From the NCBI GenBank assembly GCA_002898535.1, contig BEHN01000010.1, forward strand, positions 20,833-84,832: a DNA stretch of 64,000 nt. The letters are read 5' to 3'. The notes below the pieces were generated by a model, which was not told the origin of the DNA, searched no databases, and saw nothing but the letters and a program-made list of their open reading frames with translations. The DNA comes from a bacterium HR11. GTDB taxonomy: Bacteria; Acidobacteriota; HRBIN11. Below, piece by piece: positions 8,678-17,535 of the stretch. The stretch's first letter is position 1; every line of letters starts with the position of its first letter. The position numbers and the translations under genes were made by a program.

Positions 8678-9238
8678 TTACCCCCGCCCGAGATATTCGC
8701 CGGTCCGGGTGTCGATGAGGACCTCCTCGCCTTCCTGGATGAACAGGGGGACCTGGACGACGGCGCCCGTCTCGAGGACGGCGGGTTTGCTTCCCCCGGC
8801 GGCCGTGTCGCCCCGCACGCCGGGGTCTGTCCGGACGACCCGGAGCGTGACGGCCTTCGGCAGGACCAGGCTCAGGGGCCGACCCTCGTAGAGGAACATC
8901 GTGACCTCGATGCCCTCCTTCAGGAAGCGGGCGGCGTCCCCGACCTGAGCGGCCGTCGCCAGGACCTGATCGTAGGTCTCCAGGTCCATGAAGACGTAAT
9001 CATCCCCCTGCCGGTACAGGAACTGCATGGGCCGTTCTTCGACGTCGGCGACGTCGACCATGTCGCCGGCCCGGAAGTTGACGTCCAAGACCTGCCCCGT
9101 GGCCATATTCTTGAGGCGCGTCTTGACGAAGGCCTGGCCCTTGCCGGGCTTCACGTGCTGGAACTCGACGACTTCCCATACGGCGTTGTTGTACAGGATC
9201 TTGAGGCCCGTCTTGAAGTCGTTGGTCGATATCTGCAT
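8678..9238 (-). CDS. efp: Translation elongation factor P
   Basis: This 186-residue protein relieves ribosome stalling at polyproline stretches. It begins [14 protein letters not shown] and has the KOW-like first domain with the tip loop [10 protein letters not shown]. The Lys in PGKG is the position modified by beta-lysylation in some bacteria. The two OB-like domains follow, ending [11 protein letters not shown]. The start at 9238 has an excellent site (GGGGGGAG); longer frames upstream only translate repeats. No epmA/epmB is nearby. Several window proteins have Pro-rich linkers, a typical reason for needing EF-P. Confidence 0.96.
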   Translation of the reverse strand: MQISTNDFKTGLKILYNNAVWEVVEFQHVKPGKGQAFVKTRLKNMATGQVLDVNFRAGDMVDVADVEERPMQFLYRQGDDYVFMDLETYDQVLATAAQVGDAARFLKEGIEVTMFLYEGRPLSLVLPKAVTLRVVRTDPGVRGDTAAGGSKPAVLETGAVVQVPLFIQEGEEVLIDTRTGEYLGRG

Positions 9239-9659
9239 AGGACTCCCCCCATTCGACATCAGGCAGGTAGGAAGAATACAGGAAGCGAGATGCAGGATGC
9301 AAGATGCGAGACGTCTAATGACTGAGCACTTTTGGGGAGGTCGGCAGGTCGGCAGATGGGCAGGTCGGCATCCCGCCGTCCATCCTCGGAACACCGGCAG
9401 TCATGCCGGTGTCCTCCTGTCCTGGCACCGCCAGTCATGGCGGCGTCCCTCCCATCCGAACACCGGCAGTGATGCCGGTGTCTTCTTTAGAGAGCCAGCA
9501 GTCATGCTGGCGTCATCCTCATGAACCGCCAGTCATGGCGGTGTCTACCTTATGGAGCCGGCAGTGATGCTGGCGTCAACCTCTTGGGAAAGACGATTTC
9601 AAGCATTCGGCAGATAAGCCGATGGGGAACCGTTCGCCATTCGCCCTCCCGAACTGCCG
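9239..9659. repeat. Intergenic region with six-unit covarying hairpin array (9391-9574)
   Basis: No coding region is seen. At 9270-9310 are degenerate GATGCAGGATGCAAGATGCG words and at 9340-9370 GGCAG words. From 9391 to 9574 lie six hairpins with loop starts near 9399, 9433, 9468, 9500, 9531 and 9563. Stems differ (CCGGC/GCCGG, CCGCC/GGCGG, CCAGC/GCTGG) but stay paired, while the loop stays AGTCAT or AGTGAT. The units at 9391 and 9460 have perfect 8-bp stems. Confidence 0.85.
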
Positions 9660-10835
9660 TTATAGCTCCCACCAGAGGCCCGCCAGGAAGGCCGTCCGGC
9701 GGGGGACCGTCGAGAGGTCGGCCCATTCGTCCGGGGCATGGGCGCCGTCGCCGTCGACGCCCAGGCCGTCCAAGACGCGGGCGCCGACCTCGGCCGCGTA
9801 GGCACTATCGCCGCCGCCCCCGACGCGAACGCCTTCCAGATTCCAGTCCAGCAGGGCGGCGATGGACCGGGCCCGCTCGAAGGCTTCTCGGGATGCCCGC
9901 GCTGTCAGGGGCGGCATGTGGGTCTCAAGCGTCCAGGTGAAGCCTCGGGCCTCGGGCCGTTCCGGGTCCAGGGGAAGCGCTTGGAAGGCTTTGAGCCATG
10001 CCCGCAAGGCCTCCAGGTGGGTCGGGTCGGCGTACCGGACGTCGTAGGTCAGGCGGCACGTGTCGGGAATCCGGTTCGTGCGCTGGCCGCCCCGGATTTT
10101 GGCCAGCGTCACCCAGAGGCCCTCGTGAGCGACCGTCCAGGCTCGGAGTAGTCCGTGCCATCCCAGGGCCTGCTCGATGGCGTTGACGCCGCCGGACCGA
10201 AGACCCGGATGGCCCGAGCGGCCCCGGAACGAAACCTCCAGGACGGCGACCCCGTATCGCTCGACCTTGGCGGCCCCGCCGGGGGCGGCCGGCTCCAGGG
10301 ACAGGACGTAGCGGGCCCGCCGGGCCCATTCCTGAATCCGGGGCCGGGCGCCGGGACTGCCGGCCTCCTCGTCGGTCGTCCAGAGCCAACCGATGCGGCG
10401 GTCGGCCGGGACTTCGCCGAGGTCCCGCATGACCTCGAAGGCGAACATCAGAAGGGCGATGCCGCCCTTCATGTCGTAGACACCGGGTCCCGTGGCCCGG
10501 GTCCCCTCGACCCGAAAGGGGCGCCGCCGGATCTCTCCCTCGGGCCACACCGTGTCGGCGTGGCCGATGAACAGGACGTCGAACTCGGCCGGGGCTTCCG
10601 GGTCCGGCGGGTACCAGCTCAGGAGGACCGGGGCCGAGGGCGGGGCCTCGAGTTCCTTTGTCTGCAAGCCCATCGCTTGAATTTCGTCCCGAAGGACCCG
10701 GATGAAGGCATGGACCCGGTCGGTCCGCTCCGTCGGCGTCTCGAACTCGACGAACCGACGGAGGCGTTCGACGAAGCGGTCCATGCGGGCTTCAGCCGCC
10801 TGACGGATACGGACGAGTCGCTCCCGAAGTTCCAT
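9660..10835 (-). CDS. M20-family metallopeptidase, glutamate carboxypeptidase (CPG2)-like
   Basis: This zinc hydrolase of about 391 residues has the M20 ligand motifs in order: GHADTVW (His, with catalytic Asp), GPGVYDMKGG (bridging Asp), TTDEEAGS (general base Glu and ligand Glu), LSLEPA and, near the C-terminus, GAHAPDEW (last His). A dimerisation domain sits between, starting around FRGRSGHPG. Closest in style are carboxypeptidase G2-like enzymes that remove C-terminal glutamate from peptides or folates; the substrate is not determinable. I chose the ATG at 10835 because upstream in-frame sequence is translated repeat (NCPSAELPNSRAPELPN). It is not clearly in an operon. Confidence 0.85.
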   Translation of the reverse strand: MELRERLVRIRQAAEARMDRFVERLRRFVEFETPTERTDRVHAFIRVLRDEIQAMGLQTKELEAPPSAPVLLSWYPPDPEAPAEFDVLFIGHADTVWPEGEIRRRPFRVEGTRATGPGVYDMKGGIALLMFAFEVMRDLGEVPADRRIGWLWTTDEEAGSPGARPRIQEWARRARYVLSLEPAAPGGAAKVERYGVAVLEVSFRGRSGHPGLRSGGVNAIEQALGWHGLLRAWTVAHEGLWVTLAKIRGGQRTNRIPDTCRLTYDVRYADPTHLEALRAWLKAFQALPLDPERPEARGFTWTLETHMPPLTARASREAFERARSIAALLDWNLEGVRVGGGGDSAYAAEVGARVLDGLGVDGDGAHAPDEWADLSTVPRRTAFLAGLWWEL

Positions 10836-11026
10836 GGGGCTCGGCCATTCGGGAATTCGGCAGTTCGGGAGTTCGGGAGCCCGGGAATTCGGCAGTTCGG
10901 CAGATGGGCAGTTCGGCAGATGGGCAGATGGGTCGAAGGGATTCAAGTGGACGGTCCGGCCGGTAGCTTCGGAGGCCCACCTCCGCCCCGATTCCCGACC
11001 TGCCGATCTGTTCACAGCCCCCGGCG
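10836..11026. repeat. Degenerate TTCGGCAG / GGGCAGAT word repeats
   Basis: The 191 bases between pgk and the M20 peptidase hold many near-copies of an eight-base word, for example ATTCGGCAGTTCGGCAGATG around 10890. They are followed by a less repetitive stretch. No promoter or gene is recognised. Confidence 0.7.
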
Positions 11027-12235
11027 CTACAGGGCCCTTCGGAGCAAAGCCGCCAGGCCCGGCAGTTCGAGGCCGGCCAGAAACTCGAGACTGGCCCCGC
11101 CGCCGGTCGAGGCGTGGGTGACCCGGTCCAGGAGACCTTCCTGCTGGAGGACGGCCAGGCTGTCGCCGCCGCCGACGACGGTGAAGTGGGGATTGGCGGC
11201 GACGGCCCGGGCGATGCTCCGGGTCCCCTCGGCGAAGGCCGGCACCTCATAGACGCCCATCGGGCCATTCCAGAAGACGGTCCGGGCCGTGGCGATCTCG
11301 GCCGCATAGCGGCGGGCCGTCTCGGGCCCGATGTCCACGCCGCACCAGTCCCCAAAAGCCTCGCCGGTCCGGACGGTCCGGACCTCGGTCGGGTCGTCCG
11401 GTCGGCGGGCCAGGACGTGGTCGACGGGGAGATGGAGAGCGACGCCCTGCCGGCGGGCTTGGGCCATCAGGTCGGCGACGGCCTCGACCTGGTCGGGCTC
11501 ATAAAGCGACGCCCCGATGTCATGACCCTGGGCCTTCAGGAACGTATAGCTCATCGCACCCCCGATGAGAAGAGCCTGGACGCGTCCCAGTAGGTTCCAG
11601 ACGACGGGCAGTTTGTCAGATATCTTGGCCCCGCCCAGGACGGCGACAAAGGGAGACTCCGGCGCCTGGACCAGGCGGCTCAGGGCCTGGACCTCCCGCT
11701 CCATCAGAAGGCCCATCCCGCAGGCCGGGAAGAAGTCCACGACGGCGTGAACGGAGGCGTGCGCCCGGTGGGCCGCCCCGAAGGCATCGTTGACGTAGAC
11801 TTCCCCCAGCCGGGCCAGTTGGGCCGCAAAGTCGGGGTCGTCCTTCTCTTCCCCCGGATAGAAGCGCAGGTTTTCGAGGACCAGTATGCCCCCTGAGGCG
11901 AGGGCTTGGCTCGCCCGCTCGACGGCCGGCCCGACGCAGTCGCCGATGAAGGCCACCGGCCGGCTCGTCAGACGGCGGAGGTGGTCGGCGACCGGTGCCA
12001 GGCTGTATCGGGGGTCGGCCTTTCCCTTCGGCCGCCCCAGATGGGAAGCCACGACGATGCGGGCGCCCCGTTCCGCCAGGTACGCCAGCGTGGGGAGCGT
12101 CGCCCGGATGCGGGTGTCGTCGGCGACCCGGCCGTCCTGGAGGGGAACGTTGAAGTCGACCCGGACGAAGACCCGGCGGCCGGCCACGTCCAGGTCCCGG
12201 AGGGTTCGGATGCGGGAAAGGTCTTGTAGACTCAT
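11027..12235 (-). CDS. pgk: Phosphoglycerate kinase
   Basis: This 402-residue glycolytic kinase interconverts 1,3-bisphosphoglycerate + ADP and 3-phosphoglycerate + ATP. It shows RVDFNVPLQDGRVADDTRI near the N-terminus, SHLGRPKG, LENLRFYPGEEKDD, VNDAFGAAHRAHAS, the AVLGGAKISDKL hinge block and the nucleotide block GGGDSLAVL, then THASTGGGASLEFLAG. Length and motif order are standard. The ATG at 12235 has a good GGGAGG site. Unlike many genomes, gapA and tpiA are not beside it; repeat-filled intergenic regions lie on both sides. Confidence 0.97.
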   Translation of the reverse strand: MSLQDLSRIRTLRDLDVAGRRVFVRVDFNVPLQDGRVADDTRIRATLPTLAYLAERGARIVVASHLGRPKGKADPRYSLAPVADHLRRLTSRPVAFIGDCVGPAVERASQALASGGILVLENLRFYPGEEKDDPDFAAQLARLGEVYVNDAFGAAHRAHASVHAVVDFFPACGMGLLMEREVQALSRLVQAPESPFVAVLGGAKISDKLPVVWNLLGRVQALLIGGAMSYTFLKAQGHDIGASLYEPDQVEAVADLMAQARRQGVALHLPVDHVLARRPDDPTEVRTVRTGEAFGDWCGVDIGPETARRYAAEIATARTVFWNGPMGVYEVPAFAEGTRSIARAVAANPHFTVVGGGDSLAVLQQEGLLDRVTHASTGGGASLEFLAGLELPGLAALLRRAL

Positions 12236-12381
12236 GAGGGCCTCCCTGACAATTGGGCGATTCGGGAATTCGGCAATTCGGCATCAGGCAGTCGCCGGAC
12301 TCCCGGACGGTCGCGACCCCGCTCGGACGAGCGGGGCTTGGATAAAAACGACCTGCCTACCGAACTCCCGAATTGCCGATT
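12236..12381. repeat. Word-repeat spacer between pilM and pgk
   Basis: This holds CAATTGGGCGATTCGGGAATTCGGC-type near-repeats close to pgk. An inverted set (CCGAACTCCCGAATTGCCGA) lies near the pilM stop, again a word block plus its reverse complement. No gene is seen. Confidence 0.6.
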
Positions 12382-13347
12382 TTACACGAGTACGCCCAGC
12401 AGGGGTTGCCAGACCCATGGCGGTTTGAGGGCCGGGAGGGCGTCGTCGGCGGCCCCGACGTCCAGGACTTCCAGATCAAAGGGGAAGGCCGCTCGAAGCC
12501 GGTCGACCAGGGATTCCGTATGGGGCCCGCTCAGGAAGACCGTCTCCGGGGCGTCGTCCCGATGGAAGTCCTGGATGTAGGCCCCGATTCGGCGGAGTTC
12601 TCGCCCCAACGCCGCCGGTCCGTCGGTCGGACCCGCGTCCGCCTCCGGCGTCAGCGTGTGGGTTCGCTTCCAGACGAGACGGCGACCCTGAAAATAGGTC
12701 GTCGTCAGCCGCTCGCCGTCCCAGTGGATGACCATCCACCGGCGGTCGGCCCAGTCGGGCCGGGGCCCCACATAATGCCAGATCAGGTTGTCGATGGCGA
12801 TGTTCTCGGGGACCACCAGGCCCGGTACGACGCCCTGCTGATTCAGCAAGTCTTCCAGACGGTCCAGGAAGGGCGCCCAGGCGGCCAGGGCGGCGACCGT
12901 GGCGACCCGCGCCCGCTTGTCTAAGACCTGCCACAGGACCCGATACGTGTCGAGGGCCAGGGTCGTCTGACGACGTAGTTGCCAGCGGATCAACTGTTGC
13001 TGTTCCTGAAATCGGCGGGGCCAGCCTTCGATGCGGAAGACGAAAAACATCGTGCTGGCATCCGGCACGACGAGGCCGACCCGGCGGGGATACTCGGTCT
13101 CGGGCAGGACGCGGCCCAACGCTTCGGCCAAGGCCTCGGGGTTTTGGATCTCCAACTGCGCCGGGCGGACCTCGAAGGTACCGGTCGGCAGGGCGGCGAC
13201 CGCCTGATGCCGGACGTGCCACTTGGAGCCGCGCCGTTCCCACCAGAGACACCGGACCCCTTCATACGTCACGTGGAGGGCCATCGGGGGCACGTAGGCC
13301 GACCGCCGCCGGAGGCGCTTCCAGACTGAGAGCGACCGCGTCCCCAA
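12382..13347 (-). CDS. pilM: PilM-like type IV pilus assembly protein
   Basis: This 321-residue protein follows pilB and is tentatively the actin-like PilM that couples cytoplasmic pilus ATPases to the inner-membrane PilN/O complex. Family-like features are weak: LHVTYEGVRCLWWER at the start, GLVVPDASTMFFVFRI, and an IRWQLRR...YRVLWQVLD middle block as in PilM/competence ComM-type folds. The first possible start is a TTG at 13347, three bases after the pilB stop; an ATG at 13284 (MALHV) is an alternative. Genes for PilN, PilO or PilQ do not follow; repeats and pgk come next. The call rests mainly on position. Confidence 0.6.
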   Translation of the reverse strand: MGTRSLSVWKRLRRRSAYVPPMALHVTYEGVRCLWWERRGSKWHVRHQAVAALPTGTFEVRPAQLEIQNPEALAEALGRVLPETEYPRRVGLVVPDASTMFFVFRIEGWPRRFQEQQQLIRWQLRRQTTLALDTYRVLWQVLDKRARVATVAALAAWAPFLDRLEDLLNQQGVVPGLVVPENIAIDNLIWHYVGPRPDWADRRWMVIHWDGERLTTTYFQGRRLVWKRTHTLTPEADAGPTDGPAALGRELRRIGAYIQDFHRDDAPETVFLSGPHTESLVDRLRAAFPFDLEVLDVGAADDALPALKPPWVWQPLLGVLV

Positions 13348-13350
13348 GCC

Positions 13351-14958
13351 TCAATCCTCCGCGAAGGTCACTTTGTTGATCTCGGGGAGCGTCGTGATCC
13401 CCTGGAAGACCTTCTCGAGGGCGGCTTGGCGAAGCGGGACCATGCCGGCCTCCCGGGCGACCCGCTTGAGCTCGGAGGACGCGTAATTCCGGATGAGGAC
13501 GTCCCGGACCCGGTCGGTGACCTCCAGGAGCTCGCCGATGGCCGTCCGGCCCCGGTAGCCCGTCCCGGCGCACTCGATACAGCCCCGGCCCTCGTAGAAG
13601 CGCACGTTCCGGGCCAGTTCGGGCGAGATGCCGGACTCCCGCAAGTACTCGGGGTCGTACTGGACCTCCGTCTTGCAGTTCGGACAGATGACCCGGACGA
13701 GCCGCTGGGCCAGCACGGCCAGGAGGGCCGACACGAAGTAGTACGGCTCGATGCCCATGTTCAGGAACCGCCCGATGACGTCGATGACGTTGTTGGCGTG
13801 GACCGTCGTGAAGACGAGATGCCCCGTCAGGGCCGACTGGATGGCGATCTGGGCCGTCTCGGGGTCCCGGATCTCGCCGACCATGATCTTGTCGGGGTCG
13901 TGCCGCAGGATAGACCGCAGGCCCCGGGCAAAGGTCAGGCCCTTCTTCTCGTTGACGGGGACCTGGGTGACGCCCTCGATCATGTATTCGACGGGGTCTT
14001 CGATCGTCACGATCTTGTGCTCGATGCTCTTGATCTCGTTCAGGCAGGCGTACAGGGTCGTCGTCTTGCCGCTTCCCGTCGGACCCGTCACGAGGAACAT
14101 CCCATAGGGGGCGTGGATGTACCGCCGGATCTTCCGGATGAGCGTCGGGTTGAAGCCCAGGACGTCCAGCCGCAGGTCCTTGAAGCTCTCGCTGAGGTAC
14201 TCCTTGTCTAAGATGCGGATCACGCAGTCTTCGCCGTAAATCGTCGGCATGATGGAGACCCGGAAGTCGACGGTCTTGCCGTCGACCCGGAGCTTGAAGC
14301 GGCCGTCCTGGGGGATGCGCTTCTCGGCGATGTCCAGCTCGGCCATGACCTTGACCCGGGAAATGATGGCCGTGTGATACCGCTTGTCGATGGGCTCCAT
14401 CGCATACTGCAGGACGCCGTCGATGCGGTACTTGACGACGACGGCCCGGTCCTGGGTCTCGATATGGATGTCGCTGGCCCGCCGCTGGAGGGCGTTGAAG
14501 ATGATCGAGTCGACCAGCCGGACGACCGGGCTCGTGTCGGTCGTCAGCCGGTCGATGGTCAGGACTTCCTCGGCCTCTTCTTCTTCCTCGTGGACGACCT
14601 GGGCCCGGAAGGTCTGGGTCGCCTCCTCCAGGACCCGCTGGGAGCTCTCGCTCCGCTTCAGGAGGGCTTCGATGGCCGACGGCGTCGTGAAGACAAATCG
14701 GACCTTCGCCCCCAGGCGCCACTCCAGCTCGTCGGCCCGCATGACGAGGCTGGGGTCACAGATGGCGATCTCGAGGACGTCGCCCGACCGCCGGTAGGGC
14801 ACAAAGCGGTAGGCCAGCATGAGTTCAGCCGGGATGGTCCGGAACAGGTCGGCTTGCACGGGCATGGACGCCAGGTCCACGAAGGGCAGGCCGTACCGTT
14901 CGGCCCACCGCCGGGCCTCGACCCACTCGTCCGTCTCCGTGCGGACGCCTTCCCACAT
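13351..14958 (-). CDS. pilB: Type IV pilus / type II secretion assembly ATPase (PilB/GspE family)
   Basis: This 535-residue hexameric ATPase powers pilin polymerisation at the inner membrane. An N-terminal MshEN-like domain (about residues 15-110) is followed by a Glu-rich linker (HEEEEEAEE). The core has Walker A GPTGSGKTTT, the Asp box VTIEDPVEY, Walker B IMVGEIRDPET and the His box TGHLVFTTVHAN. A four-Cys zinc site CPNC...CIECAGTGYRGR marks it as an assembly-type (PilB/GspE) ATPase rather than PilT. It starts at 14958 with GGGAGAGG upstream and lies between pilC and pilM. Confidence 0.92.
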   Translation of the reverse strand: MWEGVRTETDEWVEARRWAERYGLPFVDLASMPVQADLFRTIPAELMLAYRFVPYRRSGDVLEIAICDPSLVMRADELEWRLGAKVRFVFTTPSAIEALLKRSESSQRVLEEATQTFRAQVVHEEEEEAEEVLTIDRLTTDTSPVVRLVDSIIFNALQRRASDIHIETQDRAVVVKYRIDGVLQYAMEPIDKRYHTAIISRVKVMAELDIAEKRIPQDGRFKLRVDGKTVDFRVSIMPTIYGEDCVIRILDKEYLSESFKDLRLDVLGFNPTLIRKIRRYIHAPYGMFLVTGPTGSGKTTTLYACLNEIKSIEHKIVTIEDPVEYMIEGVTQVPVNEKKGLTFARGLRSILRHDPDKIMVGEIRDPETAQIAIQSALTGHLVFTTVHANNVIDVIGRFLNMGIEPYYFVSALLAVLAQRLVRVICPNCKTEVQYDPEYLRESGISPELARNVRFYEGRGCIECAGTGYRGRTAIGELLEVTDRVRDVLIRNYASSELKRVAREAGMVPLRQAALEKVFQGITTLPEINKVTFAED

Positions 14959-15026
14959 ACGATGCCTCTCCCTTCAGTGAAGGCAGGGTACAACAAATAG
15001 GGCAATAAGGCAATACCCAGCACCCA

Positions 15027-16250
15027 TTACATCCGGACGGCCGTCGCCAGGGAGAAGATGGGATAGTACACCGAGATCAGGACGAAGGCGACGACGAGGG
15101 CCATCAGAATCAGGATCGCCGGCTCGATGAGGCTCGTCAGCCGTCGGAGCTGGGTCGCCAAGTCTTCGTCGTAGAAGTGAGCGGCGTGTTCGAGCATCTC
15201 GTCGAGGGCGCCGGTCTGTTCGCCGACCTGGACCATCTCCAGGAGGAGGTCCGCCCGGAGGCCGGCGGCTTCCAGGGCCTCATGGAGAGACATGCCTTCC
15301 CGGACCCGATTGCGAGCCGTCAGGACTTGATTTCCGATGAAGCGATTCCACACGGCGGCGGCCGTCACCTCCAGGGCGTGGACCAGGGGCAGGCCGCTGG
15401 ACAGGAGCGTCGCCAGGGTATGGGCCAGTTGGCCGATGGCGTAGGTCCACAGGAGTGAGCCGATCCCGGCGACCCGCAGGAGGAGCCGGTGCCAGTAACG
15501 CTCGAAGAGGGGCAGGTGCCGCACGCCCAGTCGCAAGAGGTAGGCCCCGCCGAGGGCCGCCCCGACGAGGACGGGTAGCCCCCGCCGGACCAGGCCGGCG
15601 ATGTCGACGACCAGTTGGGTGATCCACGGGAGGTCCGCCCCCATCGAGGCGTAAAAGCTCACAAAGCGGGGGATGACAAAGGTAAAGAGGACCCCCAGCA
15701 GGACCGAGGCCAGCAAGATCAGGATCGCCGGATACGTCAGGGCCGACAGGATTTGACGCCGGGTCTCGTAAATCAGGCTCTGGTACTGCACAAAGCGCCG
15801 CAGGACGGTCTCCAATTGACCGCTCCGCTCCCCGGCCATCAGGTTGGCGACATAGACCCGGGGGACATGCTCGGCGAAGTCCCCGAAGGCCTCCGATAGA
15901 GACGCTCCCGCCCGGACCCGCTCCCGGACGCCGGCGATGATGAACCGCAGGAGGGGATGCCGCTGACGGCTTTCCAAGATCTCTAAGCACCGCAAGAGGG
16001 GTAGGCCTGCTCGCAAGAGCGTCGCCAGCTCCTGGTTGAAGATCAGGAAGGTGCGTGTCGGCACCCGGGGGACGCCCGAGGCGAACAGCAGACGCCACCA
16101 GTCCCGCCATCGGCGGAGGGGCCGGACCTCGAAGATCCAGTAGCCCTGGCGCTCCAGCTCCCGCCGGGCGTGGGCCAGGGAGTCGGCGTAGATCGTCTTG
16201 GCGACGATGTCGCCCTTGGGGGTCCCGACCCGACAGTAGAATTCCGGCAT
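15027..16250 (-). CDS. pilC: Type IV pilus / type II secretion inner-membrane platform protein
   Basis: This 407-residue PilC/GspF protein is the inner-membrane platform on which the assembly ATPase acts. It has two related GspF domains: the first contains FNQELATLLRAGLPLLRCLEILE and GERSGQLETVL, the second IGQLAHTLATLLSSGLPLVHALE and VGEQTGALDEML. Each is followed by long hydrophobic helices, ending IEPAILILMALVVAFVLISVYYPIFSLA. The start at 16250 (MPEFYCRVG) has a GGAGGAT site. It precedes pilB, so the transcription order is pilC-pilB-pilM. Confidence 0.93.
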   Translation of the reverse strand: MPEFYCRVGTPKGDIVAKTIYADSLAHARRELERQGYWIFEVRPLRRWRDWWRLLFASGVPRVPTRTFLIFNQELATLLRAGLPLLRCLEILESRQRHPLLRFIIAGVRERVRAGASLSEAFGDFAEHVPRVYVANLMAGERSGQLETVLRRFVQYQSLIYETRRQILSALTYPAILILLASVLLGVLFTFVIPRFVSFYASMGADLPWITQLVVDIAGLVRRGLPVLVGAALGGAYLLRLGVRHLPLFERYWHRLLLRVAGIGSLLWTYAIGQLAHTLATLLSSGLPLVHALEVTAAAVWNRFIGNQVLTARNRVREGMSLHEALEAAGLRADLLLEMVQVGEQTGALDEMLEHAAHFYDEDLATQLRRLTSLIEPAILILMALVVAFVLISVYYPIFSLATAVRM

Positions 16251-16392
16251 GGCGGGCTATCCTCCGAGGAGATGCAAGATACAGGATACAACCCATAGGG
16301 GCAAGATGCGGGATGCAAAGCGGTCTCATCACCCCAGGTTCTTAAAAGGAAGGGATCCGACGGATCCGACCGATCCGTCGGATCCGTCAGGG
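16251..16392. repeat. GATGCAAGATACAGGATAC and GGATCCGACCGATCC word repeats
   Basis: Two word families are present. GATGC/GATAC-type repeats lie near 16270-16320 and GATCCGACSGATCC-type repeats at 16355-16390. The second family continues into the neighbouring coding region. Confidence 0.65.
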
Positions 16393-17205
16393 TCATACTT
16401 CCACGACTCCTTTGCATCGGGGGTAGCCCGAGCAACCCCAAAATTGTCGGCCGGCATTCCTGCCGCTTTTAGCCGTGCGCAAGACCATCGCTTGGCCGCA
16501 CCGCGGGCAGGGGGGAATGCGATCCGACCGATCCGTCGGATCGGTCGGATCCGTCAGATCCCTCCTGTTGCGGAAAGCCAACCGCGCCGCCGCCAGCTGT
16601 TCGCTGTAGCCGCCTTCCTCGATAAACCGCTTCTCCAGTGCGGCAATTTGTCGGTCCAGTAGGTAGTTCGCCTGATGGATCAGACAAATGATGGCATTGG
16701 CCCGCACGGCCGGGTCCTCGTGCTCCAGCCACGGCGCATAGAGGGCCCAGCGCGCCTGATCCGTCAGATCCGTCCAATCCGACGGACCCGACCGATCCCG
16801 CTGAAATCGCAGCGGCACCTCGCGTATGGCGCGCGCCTCCGGCGAATCGGGTGCCCATTGCCGCAGGCGGCGATGGCGTAAGAAATCCTCGAAATCCAAC
16901 AGCAACTCCTCCAGGCTGGCACGGGCCACGTTCAGTAGCCGTAATTCTGTCTGAGACGAGGTAGCCGCCGCACGGCTGGCTTCGGCGATGTTCTGGCGGC
17001 CTGAGCGAGCCGCCTGCACCATCTGATCGACCAGACGGGAGCGCGAGTCCAGGAACTTTTCGCAGAACCAGTAAGTGGCATCGTAGATCAGCGTGGCTGT
17101 CTGAAAGCTGGCGGTGCTACGATAGCCGCCGGCTGGGCGGAGACGCTTTTTCGCCTTGGATTTGGCCGATCCGGCCGATCCGTCTGATCCGACCGATCTG
17201 CTCAT
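16393..17205 (-). CDS. Four-helix-bundle (S23/suffix type) protein with C-terminal topoisomerase-type zinc finger
   Basis: This protein of about 270 residues has a PAGGYRSTASFQTATLIYDATYWFCE start, the block VDQMVQAARSGRQNIAEASRAA, and RASLEELLLDFEDFLRHR. This matches the four-helix-bundle 'suffix' group related to S23 intervening-sequence proteins. The C-terminus is a C4 zinc finger (CPRCGQAMVLR...FWGCSGYPRCKG), as in topoisomerase I tails. The cellular role is unknown. The start at 17205 has a strong GGAGGGG site. Three in-frame tracts (near 16520-16560, 16755-16800, 17155-17200) are made of the GATCCG word found in adjacent non-coding DNA and encode Asp/Thr/Ser-rich stretches. This looks like repeat invasion of a mobile-type gene. 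Confidence 0.75.
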   Translation of the reverse strand: MSRSVGSDGSAGSAKSKAKKRLRPAGGYRSTASFQTATLIYDATYWFCEKFLDSRSRLVDQMVQAARSGRQNIAEASRAAATSSQTELRLLNVARASLEELLLDFEDFLRHRRLRQWAPDSPEARAIREVPLRFQRDRSGPSDWTDLTDQARWALYAPWLEHEDPAVRANAIICLIHQANYLLDRQIAALEKRFIEEGGYSEQLAAARLAFRNRRDLTDPTDPTDRSDRIPPCPRCGQAMVLRTAKSGRNAGRQFWGCSGYPRCKGVVEV

Positions 17206-17535
17206 CTTCCCCTCCTCACGGCGGTGCTTCTTCCCGCATCTTTTGGCAAATCCCGTGCCCATCGGGAGCCGCCTCCCTGGCATGCCGGACATTCCCGGCT
17301 CTCCGTCCCGTCCCCCGACTCCCGGCCTTCCTCCAGGTGTTTATCCCCGTGAACACTTTGTATATTTGGTTCGACACCTTTCCGGGGGGTCAGGCTCTAC
17401 GGCCGGCGAAGGCCCGCGCGGCCGCCATGACCGGCGCGCCAGGAAGGGACCCCGGCATCACTGCCGATGTCCGGAGGGTGAACGCCGATGTGGGGCCGGA
17501 CGGCGTAAAGTGCTAAACTTCTATAGAGGGGCTTT
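17206..17535. repeat. Intergenic region with minus-strand covarying hairpin units
   Basis: No gene is seen. Two units of the AGTCAT-loop hairpin family, on the minus strand, lie at about 17421-17440 (loop ATGACC on the plus strand) and 17448-17472 (loop ATCACT), 30 bases apart. The final bases before the next gene hold a good ribosome-binding site (GAGGGG near 17526). Confidence 0.6.

Noticed and set aside
9391..9574. CRISPR-like array appearance (regular spacing near 33 bases)
   Set aside because: There is no constant repeat: only the loop and a few flanking bases are shared, each unit is itself a hairpin with different arms, and no cas genes are present.
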